From: JAHBXC01 sp964350875
Lineage (GTDB): Bacteria > Planctomycetota > Phycisphaerae > Phycisphaerales > UBA1924
DNA: 64,000 nt
NCBI GenBank assembly: GCA_964350875.1
Contig: CAYGLT010000002.1
Coordinates: forward strand, 16,390-80,389
Direction of reading: 5' to 3'
Positions 8,600 to 18,914 of this stretch are shown one piece after another. A program made the translations under genes and the position numbers. The notes beneath the pieces were generated by a model. It was not told the origin of the DNA. It saw nothing but the letters and a program-made list of their open reading frames with translations, and did no database searches. Within the stretch, counting starts at the first letter, position 1, and each line of letters begins with the position of its first letter.

Positions 8600-10423
8600 A
8601 TGAGCGAGATTCACGATCGTCTGACTTCCCTGCGCAACGCGATGCGCGCCGCTTCACATCAGGGCGGCGCCGGTGTGGACGCGTACATCGTTCCCTCGGC
8701 CGACGCGCACCAGAGTGAGTACCTCCCCGACGGGTGGAAACGACGCGAGTTCATCACCGGATTCGATGGGTCCGCTGGTGATGCGGTGATCGCGAAGGAT
8801 TCCGCCGGGCTGTGGACCGACGGGCGCTACTGGTCGCAGGGCGCGGAGCAACTCGAGGGAAGCGGCGTCGACCTGTTCAAACTCGGCGCGCACGGCGTCC
8901 CGTCGTGGGCGGCCTGGCTCGCGAAGTTCCCCGCCGGCTCGGTGATCGGCGTCGATCCGCGCACGCTCACGCGGACCGTCTACGAATCGCTCCAACGCGA
9001 CCTCGCGCGGCGCGAGATCACGCTCGTTGGCGTGGACGAGAACCTCATCGATTCGATCTGGACTGATCGTCCCGCGATGCCGACCGCGCCGATCCGCGTT
9101 CATCCCGCACAGTTCGCGGGCAAGGACGCGAAGACGAAACTCGCCGACCTGCGCGCCGAGATGAAGAAGGCTGGCGCCGAGGCCCACGCGATCACCTCGC
9201 TCGACGCCATCGCGTGGCTCTTTAACCTGCGCGGCGCCGATGTCGCGTGCAATCCGGTGTTCATCTCGTACGCGCTCGTCACCCTCGACAGCGCGACGCT
9301 GTTCGTCGACGGCTCGCGCATGACCCCCGAAGCGAAGGCATCGCTGGAGGGCGTCGCGACCGTGCAGCCCTACGACTCGTTCGCCGACGCCATGCGCACG
9401 CTCGCCAAGTCGGGCGCGAAGTTCTGGATCGACGAGCACGCGAGCAGCCAGTGGGTCTACGCGCTCGCGGGCGACCGCGTGGTCGAGCGTTCGCGCAGCC
9501 CGGTCTTCACCGCCAAGGGCGTGAAGAACGAGGGCGAACTCCAGGGCATGCGCGACGCGCACCGCCGTGACGGCGCCGCGATGGTCCGCTTCCTCAAGTG
9601 GCTCGAAGAGGCCGTGCCGCTCGGCGGGCAGACCGAGGTCTCGATCTCGCGCAACCTGCAATCCCAGCGGCTCATGGACGAGCGATGCATCGGCATCTCG
9701 TTCGAGAGCATCATCGGCTTCGGCGGCCACGGCGCGATCATCCACTATCGCCCCCTCGAAGAGAACTCGACCCCCGTCACGGCCGACGACCTGCTCCTCA
9801 TTGACTCGGGCGGCCAGTACCTCGACGGCACGACGGACATCACGCGCACGGTGCACTTGGGCGAGCCGACCGCCGAGCACCGCGCGCGGTTCACCGCGGT
9901 GCTCAGGGCGTACATCGCGCTCGCGACCCAGCGATTCCCGCGCGGCGCCAAGGGCGTGGCGCTCGACGCGGTCTGCCGCTCACGCATGTGGGCGGAAGGG
10001 CTCGACTACCAGCACGGCACGGGCCACGGCGTCGGCGCAGCGCTGAATGTGCACGAAGAGCCGCCGCGCCTCAACTCGACACCCACCGGGTTCATCCCGA
10101 TCCACCCGGGCATGATCTTCTCGAACGAGCCGGGCTTCTACGCCGAGGGTCGCTTCGGCATCCGTCTCGAGAATCTGGAAGAGGTCGTGCGCGACGAGCG
10201 TCCCGCGGAAGGCGACACGGAGTTCCTGACCGTGAAGTCCCTCACGCTCTGCCCGATGCAACTCAAGATGATCGACGCGTCGAAACTCTCCGAGCGCGAG
10301 ATCGCCTGGCTCGACGCGTACCACGCGCGGGTCCGCGATGAACTGACGCCCTTGCTCGACGACGATCACGCCGCGTGGCTCGCGGACGCGACGCGCCCGC
10401 TGGGCGAGTTCGTCGGCGCCTGA
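8600..10423 (+). CDS. Aminopeptidase P (M24 family, three-domain type)
   Basis: Metallo-aminopeptidase that removes N-terminal residues before proline. The 607-residue protein is of the long XPNPEP1-like type: two creatinase-like N-terminal domains, a pita-bread catalytic domain and an M24 C-terminal extension (E. coli PepP is about 440). Metal ligands are visible: Asp in LLIDSGGQYLDGTTDITRT (two), His in GTGHGVGAALNVHEE, Glu in NEPGFY and Glu in GIRLENLEEV. No signal peptide, so cytoplasmic. ATG at 8600 is preferred over an upstream start at 8522, which would read through the palindrome and promoter box. The gene converges with the HAD phosphatase with no gap. Confidence 0.93.
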   Translation: MSEIHDRLTSLRNAMRAASHQGGAGVDAYIVPSADAHQSEYLPDGWKRREFITGFDGSAGDAVIAKDSAGLWTDGRYWSQGAEQLEGSGVDLFKLGAHGVPSWAAWLAKFPAGSVIGVDPRTLTRTVYESLQRDLARREITLVGVDENLIDSIWTDRPAMPTAPIRVHPAQFAGKDAKTKLADLRAEMKKAGAEAHAITSLDAIAWLFNLRGADVACNPVFISYALVTLDSATLFVDGSRMTPEAKASLEGVATVQPYDSFADAMRTLAKSGAKFWIDEHASSQWVYALAGDRVVERSRSPVFTAKGVKNEGELQGMRDAHRRDGAAMVRFLKWLEEAVPLGGQTEVSISRNLQSQRLMDERCIGISFESIIGFGGHGAIIHYRPLEENSTPVTADDLLLIDSGGQYLDGTTDITRTVHLGEPTAEHRARFTAVLRAYIALATQRFPRGAKGVALDAVCRSRMWAEGLDYQHGTGHGVGAALNVHEEPPRLNSTPTGFIPIHPGMIFSNEPGFYAEGRFGIRLENLEEVVRDERPAEGDTEFLTVKSLTLCPMQLKMIDASKLSEREIAWLDAYHARVRDELTPLLDDDHAAWLADATRPLGEFVGA

Positions 10424-11137
10424 TCAGTGAGACTCGGCGACCGGCGCGCGGTCGATCAGCCCGACGAGGTCCGTCGGTCGCTGGATGACGACATCGGCGC
10501 CCGTCGCCGCGAGTTCCTCGGCGTCGCGGAATCCCCACGCGCAGCCCACCACGAACGCGCCGGCGGCGCGTCCGGTGCGCATGTCCGTGTCGGTGTCGCC
10601 GACATAGATCGTGCGCACGGGCGTGGTGTTCGCGTGCTTGATGATGTGGAGCAGCGACGCGGAATCCGGCTTGAGCGGGAAACGCCCGTCGTGGCCCATG
10701 ACTTCCACGAAGGGCTCGCGGCCGAAGCGTTTCTCGACCAGCGCGATCGCCTCGGCGTGCTCCTTGTTGCTCAGGATCGCCATCGGGATGTCGCGTTCGA
10801 GCAGCCCGGAGAGCATCGAGGTGACGCCCTCGTAGGGGTGGGCGAGTTCGTCGTCGGCCTTCTCGTCGCGCTCGCGGAAGCGGCGCATCAGATCGGCGAT
10901 GCGCTCCGGGTCGTCGTCGAACCGGTGGCCCGTGGCGCGCTGGATCAGGGCGGTCGCGCCGTCGCCCGCGAAGCGGCGGTACGCTTCCCTCGGATGAACC
11001 GGCAGACCCTCTTCCTCGAGCACCGCGTTGCACGCCTCGGCGATGGCCGGCAGCGTGTCCACCAGCGTCCCGTCGAGGTCGAAGACCACCAGTTCGGGCG
11101 CGGACGGCGGGCAGCACGGTTGGGTGTCGTCGGGCAT
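10424..11137 (-). CDS. HAD-superfamily phosphatase (phosphoglycolate phosphatase-like)
   Basis: 237-residue HAD hydrolase with all four motifs: VFDLDGTLVDTLP (nucleophile Asp20 and Asp22), the Ser of ILSNKE, the Lys region FPLKPDSAS, and YVGDTDTDMRTG. A helical cap between motifs I and II (IAEACNAVLEEEG...) places it in the Gph/PGMB-like subgroup. The substrate could be 2-phosphoglycolate or another small phosphoester. The start at 11137 has no ribosome site but has TACGAT 7 bases upstream. It diverges from coaE over only 32 bases. Confidence 0.88.
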   Translation of the reverse strand: MPDDTQPCCPPSAPELVVFDLDGTLVDTLPAIAEACNAVLEEEGLPVHPREAYRRFAGDGATALIQRATGHRFDDDPERIADLMRRFRERDEKADDELAHPYEGVTSMLSGLLERDIPMAILSNKEHAEAIALVEKRFGREPFVEVMGHDGRFPLKPDSASLLHIIKHANTTPVRTIYVGDTDTDMRTGRAAGAFVVGCAWGFRDAEELAATGADVVIQRPTDLVGLIDRAPVAESH

Positions 11138-11144
11138 CGCCCCG

Positions 11145-11150
11145 ATCGTA
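11145..11150 (-). promoter_or_regulatory. -10-like box TACGAT, candidate leaderless promoter of HAD gene
   Basis: TACGAT on the minus strand 7 bases before the ATG at 11137. It lies inside the 32-base divergent gap to coaE. Confidence 0.45.
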
Positions 11151-11169
11151 AGCCGTCGGGAGCGGGCAT

Positions 11170-11811
11170 TTGACCGACCACGGGCAAACTTCGGTGAAGG
11201 ACGACCCCGTCGTCATCGGCGTCGCCGGCGGGATCGGCTCGGGCAAGTCCGCGGTCGCGCGGAGTTTCGCGCGACTGGGGTGCGTCGTCATCGATTCCGA
11301 CAAGGAAGCGCGGGCCCTGCTCTTGCGCGACGATGTGAAGGCCGAACTCGTCTCGTGGTGGGGGAGCGGCATCCTCGATGCGCACGGCGAGGTCGATCGC
11401 TCCGCCGTCGCGAAGATCGTGTTCTCCGATCCCGACCAGCGCAAGCGGCTCGAAGGGCTGACGCACCCTTTGCTCCGAACCAACCGGGAGCGCGTGAAAG
11501 CAGCCGCCAGCGCCGCGAGCGCCCCAGCGGTCGTTCTCGACGCGCCGCTCCTCTTCGAAGCGGGGCTGGGCGAGGAATGCGACGCCGTCGTTTTCGTGGA
11601 TGCCCCCCGTGAGACGCGCCTGAAGCGGGTTCAGGAGCACCGGGGCTGGGACGAGGCCGAGTTGACGCGGCGGGAAAAATCCCAGTTGCCCCTTGAAGAG
11701 AAGCGTTCCCGGTCCGATTATGTAGTAAGGAACGACCGGGACGAGGCCTCGCTTCACGAGAGCGTTTCCCGTATCCTCGACGAAATCCTCACCCGCCGCA
11801 CGAAGGTGTAG
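11170..11811 (+). CDS. coaE: Dephospho-CoA kinase
   Basis: Last step of coenzyme A synthesis: phosphorylates the 3'-hydroxyl of dephospho-CoA with ATP. The 213-residue protein has the P-loop GVAGGIGSGKSAVA, the Asp of VIDSDKEAR, the LTHPLLR motif and the DAPLLFEAGL segment, all typical for CoaE. The TTG at 11170 is chosen because GGGAG sits 7 bases before it; an in-frame GTG at 11194 (start of VKDDPVVIG) is a real alternative. It precedes rho on the same strand. Length is normal (about 200). Confidence 0.93.
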   Translation: MTDHGQTSVKDDPVVIGVAGGIGSGKSAVARSFARLGCVVIDSDKEARALLLRDDVKAELVSWWGSGILDAHGEVDRSAVAKIVFSDPDQRKRLEGLTHPLLRTNRERVKAAASAASAPAVVLDAPLLFEAGLGEECDAVVFVDAPRETRLKRVQEHRGWDEAELTRREKSQLPLEEKRSRSDYVVRNDRDEASLHESVSRILDEILTRRTKV

Positions 11812-12065
11812 CCCCGTGAGTTGTCGGCCTGCCGCGGCCTCGCCGCCGGTGGCCAAGACCCAGTCCCGCGGACGCGAAGTCCGGACGCCCGTCGTGACCC
11901 ACGACGACCTGCGCGACCGACCCCTCGCACGCGGAATCCCGACGGACATCCGATCGCGCGAATCCCGAATGTGATTCGGCCGTGCGCGACGGGGCATGCG
12001 TTCAACCCACCGACGAACCAACCATCGTCGCGGACGCCCTTTCTGTTCCTTCCCCACTTCCGAGC
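11812..12065 (+). promoter_or_regulatory. Long C/T-rich leader before rho
   Basis: 254 bases with no coding signal between coaE and rho. It holds a short perfect inverted repeat CCGAAT-GTG-ATTCGG at 11965-11979, and its last 80 bases are rich in C and YC dinucleotides with few G. Such C-rich, unstructured RNA is the kind Rho binds; in E. coli rho is autoregulated through its leader. Autoregulation here is inference. Confidence 0.35.
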
Positions 12066-14033
<1,968 letters not shown>

Positions 14034-14089
14034 CCCTCGCCCTCTCCCCGTGGGAGAGGGTGGCCGCGCAGCGGCCGGGTGAGGGCCGG
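14034..14089. repeat. G+C-rich palindromic repeat, copy 1
   Basis: Starts directly after the rho stop. Order: CCCTC, CCCTCTCCC/GGGAGAGGG hairpin, then a second hairpin GGCCGC-GCA-GCGGCC, then GGGTGAGGG. Shares arms with the copies at 14690, 33464, 33642 and 51472. Confidence 0.8.
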
Positions 14090-14110
14090 ATAACCCGAGA
14101 TCAACCACTC

Positions 14111-14138
14111 AACCCCGTTCGCGAGAGCGGGGTTTTTC
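14111..14138 (+). terminator. Intrinsic terminator of rho
   Basis: Arms AACCCCG and CGGGGTT around TTCGCGAGAG, followed by TTTTTCTT. Lies 78 bases after the rho stop, behind the palindromic repeat. Confidence 0.85.
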
Positions 14139-14154
14139 TTGTTGTAAGATCGGG

Positions 14155-14160
14155 TACTCT
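14155..14160 (+). promoter_or_regulatory. -10-like box TACTCT, candidate leaderless promoter
   Basis: TACTCT 6 bases before the ATG at 14167, no ribosome site. A second TAAGAT hexamer lies about 10 bases further upstream. Confidence 0.42.
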
Positions 14161-14166
14161 GCACGG

Positions 14167-14739
14167 ATGACGCACGAGGCAAAGCCCTCGCTTTCGCCGT
14201 ACGAACGGGCCTGGTGGGGTGTGTTCTCGACAACCGTGGCGGCAGGTCCCGCGATCTTCGTTGTGCTCGGGATCATCGCGGTCGTCAACGGCCGCGGATC
14301 GACCCTCCTAAGCAACGCCGTCATTGTGGGATTGATCATCACGACTCTTGTTATGATTCCTATCGGCGCGTTCAGTGCGTCGATGTGCGCGGGGATCATC
14401 CGGCTGCGTTCGCTCAAACAGACACTGCCGATGTTCTTTCTGCTCACGGTTCTCGCGGGCGTGCTGAGCATCCCCGCGATGGTCATCTTCTTCCCTTTCT
14501 CGCTGGTTTTTGGCCCCGTGATGATCGTCGGCGCTCAACTCGTCGCGTCGGGTATCGCGCTGTCGCTGAAGCCAGATCATCGCCTTGTCGCGATGGAGAA
14601 TCCCGGATCGTGCCCGCAATGCGGCTACTCCCTCGCAGGTCTCGATCGCACTCGCACGAATGCCTGCCCCGAATGCGGCGCCGCTCTGCACCCTCTCCCA
14701 CTGGGAGAGGGTGGCGACGCCCCCGGCGTCGCCGGGTGA
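14167..14739 (+). CDS. Small membrane protein with C-terminal zinc ribbon
   Basis: 190-residue protein of unknown function. It has about four membrane helices (for example ATVAAGPAIFVVLGIIAVV and SNAVIVGLIITTLVMIPIG in the first half), then a soluble tail with a zinc-ribbon motif CPQCGYSLAGL...CPECGAAL. The last 16 residues (HPLPLGEGGDAPGVAG) are encoded by a palindromic intergenic repeat, which also supplies the TGA stop, so the native C-terminus probably ended near the ribbon. A similar ribbon ends the unrelated protein at 42217-42750 and begins the one at 47229. Leaderless-type start. Confidence 0.75.
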   Translation: MTHEAKPSLSPYERAWWGVFSTTVAAGPAIFVVLGIIAVVNGRGSTLLSNAVIVGLIITTLVMIPIGAFSASMCAGIIRLRSLKQTLPMFFLLTVLAGVLSIPAMVIFFPFSLVFGPVMIVGAQLVASGIALSLKPDHRLVAMENPGSCPQCGYSLAGLDRTRTNACPECGAALHPLPLGEGGDAPGVAG

Positions 14740-14742
14740 GGG
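14690..14742. repeat. G+C-rich palindromic repeat, copy 2 (inside coding end)
   Basis: CCCTCTCCC/GGGAGAGGG hairpin, then GGCGACGCC-CCC-GGCGTCGCC, then GGGTGAGGG. The TGA inside GGGTGAGGG is the stop codon of the gene at 14167. Confidence 0.8.
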
Positions 14743-14751
14743 CTTCATGGC

Positions 14752-14775
14752 CTTCTTCTTCTTCTTCTTCTTCTT
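14752..14775. repeat. CTT microsatellite, eight units
   Basis: Eight tandem CTT triplets in the gap between two convergent genes. Not coding in any supported gene. Confidence 0.85.
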
Positions 14776-14783
14776 CCGTGTGC

Positions 14784-14810
14784 CACTGGTTGAGCAACGC
14801 TCAACCAGTG
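14784..14810. repeat. Perfect 12-bp inverted repeat with AAC loop
   Basis: CACTGGTTGAGC-AAC-GCTCAACCAGTG. A strong hairpin between convergent genes but with no T-run on either side, so not a standard intrinsic terminator. A related hairpin with GCTGAGCG/CGCTCAAC is found at 33593-33622. Confidence 0.7.
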
Positions 14811-14833
14811 CTCGGGCGCTGTGCAGCGGGAAG

Positions 14834-14870
14834 CCCCTCCCCCTCACCCCGCCCACGAGTGGGAGGGGGG
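14834..14870. repeat. G+C-rich palindromic repeat, copy 3 (short form)
   Basis: CCCTCACCCC followed by GCCCAC-GA-GTGGGAGGGGGG. A reduced copy lacking the separate central hairpin. Confidence 0.65.
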
Positions 14871-14875
14871 CCGGA

Positions 14876-17080
14876 TCACCGCTGCTGCTGTTGCCGCTGG
14901 ATCAGCCGCTGTTGCGCGGCCTCGGCAAGGTCCAGATACTTCGCCGCCTCGCCGATCCGCCGGCTGCGCACGAGCAACTGCGCCGCCGCCGTCGGCGGTT
15001 CGGGGTTGTCGGGCTGCAGTTCGATCACCCGGTCAAGCGTCGCCAGCGCGTCCTCGGTCTGACCCTGCGCGATCTGCGTTTCCGCGAGGATGCGCAGCGC
15101 GAACGCGGGGTCGAGCGTGCGGTGATCTTCCTTGGTCTTCTCGATCTCAGAGATCGCCGCGCGCACCTGCGCCTCGGCGTCCGCGGGCTGGCCTGTCGCC
15201 ATCAGCAGGTTCGCGTACTCGATGCGCTGCTGCGCGTCCCACGGCCGATCCTCGACGCCCTCGGCCATGAGCGCGCGGGCACGGTCCATCTCGCCGCGCG
15301 ACGCGAGCCGGCGCGACAACTCAACCCGCACGCGCGCCATGCTCGGTTCGATCTCCAGCGCTCGCTGGAGATCGGCGATCGCCGCGGCCTGGTCGCCGTT
15401 CAGATCGTGGAGCGTCGTCAGCGACAGCGCGAGTTCGGCCGTGACCTGATCGCGATCGAGCAGCCCGTGGATGATCTCGATCGACTTGTCGTACTCGCCA
15501 AGCACGCTGCTGAGCCAGGCGCGACGAACCTCGACCGTCGGCGTCGTCGCCAGCCCGGCGCCGCCTTCTTTGAATGACGACGAACTCGTGTACAGCGCGA
15601 GCGCACGCCCGGCGAGGTCGAGTTGCTCCTGCGGGATCTCGGGCCGGTTGGTCGTGAACACCGCGCTCGCGGGGACCGAGACCCGGTTGTCCAGCAGCGT
15701 CGCGCGGAACGCCTGCACGCGCGTGAATCCCGCCTGCGCCGTCGATGCGATCGTGAGCAGCGCGAGCGCAGCAAACACGATCCCGGCGGGCTTGACCGCG
15801 CCCTTCAGGCGCAACTGGAAGTTGTGCAGGCGCAGGCTTTTCTTCACGAGCATCTGCACGAACATGTGCACGATGTAGGTCACGCAGCCCGCGACGCCCG
15901 CGGCCATGAGCAGGGGCACCACGCCGTAAGCGCCGCGCCACGCGAGGAACGACACCAGAAACACCACGGTGAGGAAGATCTCGTAGCCCCACGAGAAATC
16001 CGGTTTGTGCCTGCTCGTCCCCACCTGATCGCCCTTGGGGTCGCGCGACTTCGTTCCCTTCTTCTGGAAGAAACGCAGGCGGGAGCCCGGCTTGCCCTTG
16101 ACCATCGACGGCTTGGTGAAGCCGAAGCGCAGCGCATCGTTCGGGCACACGCTCACGCAATCGAGGCACTTCATGCACCCCTGATCGACGACCATGCCGA
16201 AGTCGCGGATCTCCTCGTGCACGCGCACATTGCTCGTGCACACGGCGGTGCAGTGGCCGCACCCTTCGCACTTGTCGTGATCGACGATGATGCGCCCGGG
16301 CGCCAACTTGTCGAGCGGCGCGAAGAACCCGCCGTACGGGCACCCGTAGGTGCAGAACCCCTTCGCGCCGAGGAAGTACACGATCGCGAAGCCGCAGATG
16401 AACAGGAACGGGATCGCGACCCACAGCGGCGGGAAGGTCGCCCAGAAGTCCTCGACGATGAGTTCCGATCCCCACGCGAACGGGGGCGACGCGCCGACCA
16501 GCGCCTGGATTTGCGGCGACGCGTGCTTCTGCGCGAGCGGGAACACGATCGTCCGGTGCACCACCGGCCACACGAACATGTAGAGCGCAAAGACCAGCGG
16601 CGCGAACAGCAGCAGCCGCGAGCGGAACGGCTTGGGACGGATGTGCACCTTCTTGAGCATCCAGGAGCACAGGTCCTGGAGCGCGACGACATGGCATCCC
16701 CAGCCGCAGAAGAACCGCCCGAAGACAATGGTCGAGAGGATCGCCAGCGCGAAGAAGATGAACCCCGCGTTGATGAGACCGGTGTTGAGCGTCTGCATCG
16801 ACTCGCTGGGCTCGACGGGCGAGACCGTGCGGCCGAGTCGAAGCCAGAGCAGCACATGCACGAGGAAGATCACATGCACGCCGATGAGGACCGCCGCGCG
16901 GACCGGGCCCGCCTTGCTCTTCCTGATGCGGTTGTGCGCGTCTCCCCGGCTCGCGCCGTCGCTCCGGCCGCTCGAAGCGTCGCCCGCGGCCGTCTTGAGC
17001 ACGGGCAGGGCGAGCGACCCGTCGGCCTTGCGGCGCGGGGCGGCTTTGGACTTGCCGAAGAAGCGGGGGAGTGAGGTCAT
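14876..17080 (-). CDS. Polyferredoxin (NapH/CcoG-like) membrane protein fused to TPR domain
   Basis: 734-residue inner-membrane iron-sulfur protein. The N-terminal third has several membrane helices with the paired motifs FGRFFCGWGCH and FCTYGCPYGG typical of the 4Fe-4S_5 (NapH/NosR/CcoG) domain. Then two 4Fe-4S clusters: CEGCGHCTAVC and CMKCLDCVSVCPN. After another membrane region and helix the last 250 residues form TPR-like repeats (AIADLQRALEIEPSMARV, ALATLDRVIELQPDN). Probable electron transfer across or at the membrane with a protein-interaction module; partner unknown. ATG at 17080 is chosen over a start at 17152 that adds 24 basic residues. It stands alone. Confidence 0.85.
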   Translation of the reverse strand: MTSLPRFFGKSKAAPRRKADGSLALPVLKTAAGDASSGRSDGASRGDAHNRIRKSKAGPVRAAVLIGVHVIFLVHVLLWLRLGRTVSPVEPSESMQTLNTGLINAGFIFFALAILSTIVFGRFFCGWGCHVVALQDLCSWMLKKVHIRPKPFRSRLLLFAPLVFALYMFVWPVVHRTIVFPLAQKHASPQIQALVGASPPFAWGSELIVEDFWATFPPLWVAIPFLFICGFAIVYFLGAKGFCTYGCPYGGFFAPLDKLAPGRIIVDHDKCEGCGHCTAVCTSNVRVHEEIRDFGMVVDQGCMKCLDCVSVCPNDALRFGFTKPSMVKGKPGSRLRFFQKKGTKSRDPKGDQVGTSRHKPDFSWGYEIFLTVVFLVSFLAWRGAYGVVPLLMAAGVAGCVTYIVHMFVQMLVKKSLRLHNFQLRLKGAVKPAGIVFAALALLTIASTAQAGFTRVQAFRATLLDNRVSVPASAVFTTNRPEIPQEQLDLAGRALALYTSSSSFKEGGAGLATTPTVEVRRAWLSSVLGEYDKSIEIIHGLLDRDQVTAELALSLTTLHDLNGDQAAAIADLQRALEIEPSMARVRVELSRRLASRGEMDRARALMAEGVEDRPWDAQQRIEYANLLMATGQPADAEAQVRAAISEIEKTKEDHRTLDPAFALRILAETQIAQGQTEDALATLDRVIELQPDNPEPPTAAAQLLVRSRRIGEAAKYLDLAEAAQQRLIQRQQQQR

Positions 17081-17367
17081 TCGAGGACACACATCGAAAC
17101 GGTGCGGGCGGGAACGAACGCTAGCGGCCCGGCGTCCTTCCCGTTGTGACAAAATTCCCGGGATTGAGCCCGAGAACTCCTTCTTCGGCCCCGAAACCGG
17201 AAAGTTCGGGAAAGATTTGGATCGCGTGGGGAAAACCCCGGCTTATCCTGTCAGAGGTCGAGAGAGTAGAGCGTCCCCGTCGCCGCACCGCGGAGGTATG
17301 GCGCGGCGTGGCGCAGCACACCGTCGAGGGCGCGATCGCGCTCGCGCCGTTCGCACAGGAGATCGTT
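17081..17367. other. Divergent intergenic region, no gene seen
   Basis: 287 bases between the polyferredoxin gene and the sugar dehydrogenase gene. It contains a small inverted repeat CCCGAA...TTCGGG (17190-17210) and GGGG-AAAA-CCCC (17228-17239). No convincing -35/-10 pair was found. Confidence 0.4.
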
Positions 17368-18696
17368 ATGCGTTTGAACAAGAGTGTCGCCTTCGCCGCC
17401 GCCGCCTGCGTTGTGGCCGCCGGCTCTATCGCTTCCGCGGGTTCGCTCGGCACGCTGACCCGTGAAACGGTCGCGACCGGTTTCACTCGCCCCGTCCACA
17501 TGGTTCCGCACCCCACGGTCGATGACGCGTTCCTCGTCGTCGAGCAGGGCGGCACGATCCGCGTTCTCCAGAACGGCGCCATCACCGGCACCTTCCTCAC
17601 CGTCGCCGTTGGTTCGAGCGGCGGCGAGCGCGGCCTGTTCAGCATCGCCTTCGACCCCGACTTCACCGCCACCGGCCGCTTCTTCGTGAACCACACCAAC
17701 TCGAGTGGCACGACCGTTATCGCGCGCTACACCGTCTCGACCACCAACCCGCTCGTCGCCGACTCGTCCAGCCGCACCGAGATCCTCACCATCGCGCAGC
17801 CCTTCTCGAACCACAACGGCGGCTGCATCGCCTTCGGCCCCGACGGCTACCTCTACATCGCCACCGGCGACGGCGGCGGCGCGGGCGACACGGGCAACCG
17901 CTCCCAGACCCCGACCACCCTCCTCGGCAAGATGCTCCGCATCGATGTCAGCGGCCCGGGCCTTTACAGCGTCCCCGCCGACAACCCCTTCCTCCCCGAC
18001 AACAACCCGCCCGTCTCCAACGCGCTCCCCGAGATCTGGGCCTTCGGTCTGCGCAACCCCTGGAAGTTCACCTTCGATGATTTCGGCTACACCGCCACCA
18101 ACGGCATGTTCATCGCCGATGTCGGCCAGGGCTCGCTCGAAGAGATCGACTACGAACCCGCTGGTCAGGGCGGCACGAACTGGGGCTGGCGCGTCCGCGA
18201 GGGCACGAACAACTACAACACCTCGCTCCCGCCCGCGTACACCCCGCTCACCGATCCGATCTACCAGTACGGTCGCTCGCTCGGTTTCTCGATCTCGGGC
18301 GGGTACGCCTATCGCGGCGACGCGATGTGCTCGTTCATCGGCCGCTACTTCTACGCCGACTACGGCACGGGCCGCATCTGGTCGTTCGAACTGACCGACG
18401 CCGGCCTCGCCGCCGACAACATCGACCACTCCAACGAGTTGTACCCCACCGGCCGGACCAACATCTCCGGCTTCGGTCGCGGCCACGACGGCGAGTTGTA
18501 CCTGATCGAATGGTCGCTGGGCCGCATCAGCAAGATCGTCAGCGATGACTCCCCGGCCATCGGCGACATCAACCAGGACGGTCTGACCGACTTCGGCGAC
18601 CTCAATGTGGTGCTCTCCGAGTACGGCACGACCTACGACTTCAAGGATCTGAACACCGTGCTGTCCGGCTTCGGCTCGGCGTGCAACGGCGACTGA
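17368..18696 (+). CDS. Secreted PQQ-dependent sugar dehydrogenase-like protein with dockerin-type tail
   Basis: 442-residue exported protein. Signal peptide ends near SIASAGS. The body is a six-bladed beta-propeller of the soluble glucose/sorbosone dehydrogenase family: FTRPVHMVPHP, GGERGLFSIAFDPDF, FSNHNGGCIAFGPDGYLYIA, GDGGGAGD, EIWAFGLRNPWKF, ADVGQGSLEEIDY. The C-terminal 40 residues carry a dockerin-like calcium motif GDINQDGLTDFGDLNVVL followed by a second, shortened DFKDLNTVLSGFG. CAGGAGATC upstream gives a clear ribosome site for the ATG at 17368. Single gene with its own terminator. Catalytic activity is inferred from the family. Confidence 0.9.
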   Translation: MRLNKSVAFAAAACVVAAGSIASAGSLGTLTRETVATGFTRPVHMVPHPTVDDAFLVVEQGGTIRVLQNGAITGTFLTVAVGSSGGERGLFSIAFDPDFTATGRFFVNHTNSSGTTVIARYTVSTTNPLVADSSSRTEILTIAQPFSNHNGGCIAFGPDGYLYIATGDGGGAGDTGNRSQTPTTLLGKMLRIDVSGPGLYSVPADNPFLPDNNPPVSNALPEIWAFGLRNPWKFTFDDFGYTATNGMFIADVGQGSLEEIDYEPAGQGGTNWGWRVREGTNNYNTSLPPAYTPLTDPIYQYGRSLGFSISGGYAYRGDAMCSFIGRYFYADYGTGRIWSFELTDAGLAADNIDHSNELYPTGRTNISGFGRGHDGELYLIEWSLGRISKIVSDDSPAIGDINQDGLTDFGDLNVVLSEYGTTYDFKDLNTVLSGFGSACNGD

Positions 18697-18737
18697 TCGC
18701 CCGGTCACCGCGAACCAACATCCGATAACCATCGCAG

Positions 18738-18771
18738 CGCCCCGCTCCCGAGCGGGGCGTTGTGCTTTTTT
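18738..18771 (+). terminator. Intrinsic terminator after the sugar dehydrogenase gene
   Basis: CGCCCCGCT-CCCG-AGCGGGGCG followed by TTGTGCTTTTTT. Confidence 0.9.
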
Positions 18772-18914
18772 CGGGCGATCCTTCAGGCCGTCAGGCCGAG
18801 TGTCGATAACGAATGCGGGCATCGCCCGCCCTTGGCACGCATTGTGCGACAGTCGGTCCGAGCCCGCCGCCGAACGCCAGGAGTTCGTGAACCGGGATCG
18901 CGAAAGGACGAACC

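Noticed and set aside
14034..14090. Palindromic repeats as a CRISPR array or phage attachment site
   Set aside because: Copies are dispersed and unequal, without spacers, cas genes or an integrase.
14784..14810. Hairpin read as intrinsic terminator
   Set aside because: No T-run on either side; listed as inverted repeat only.
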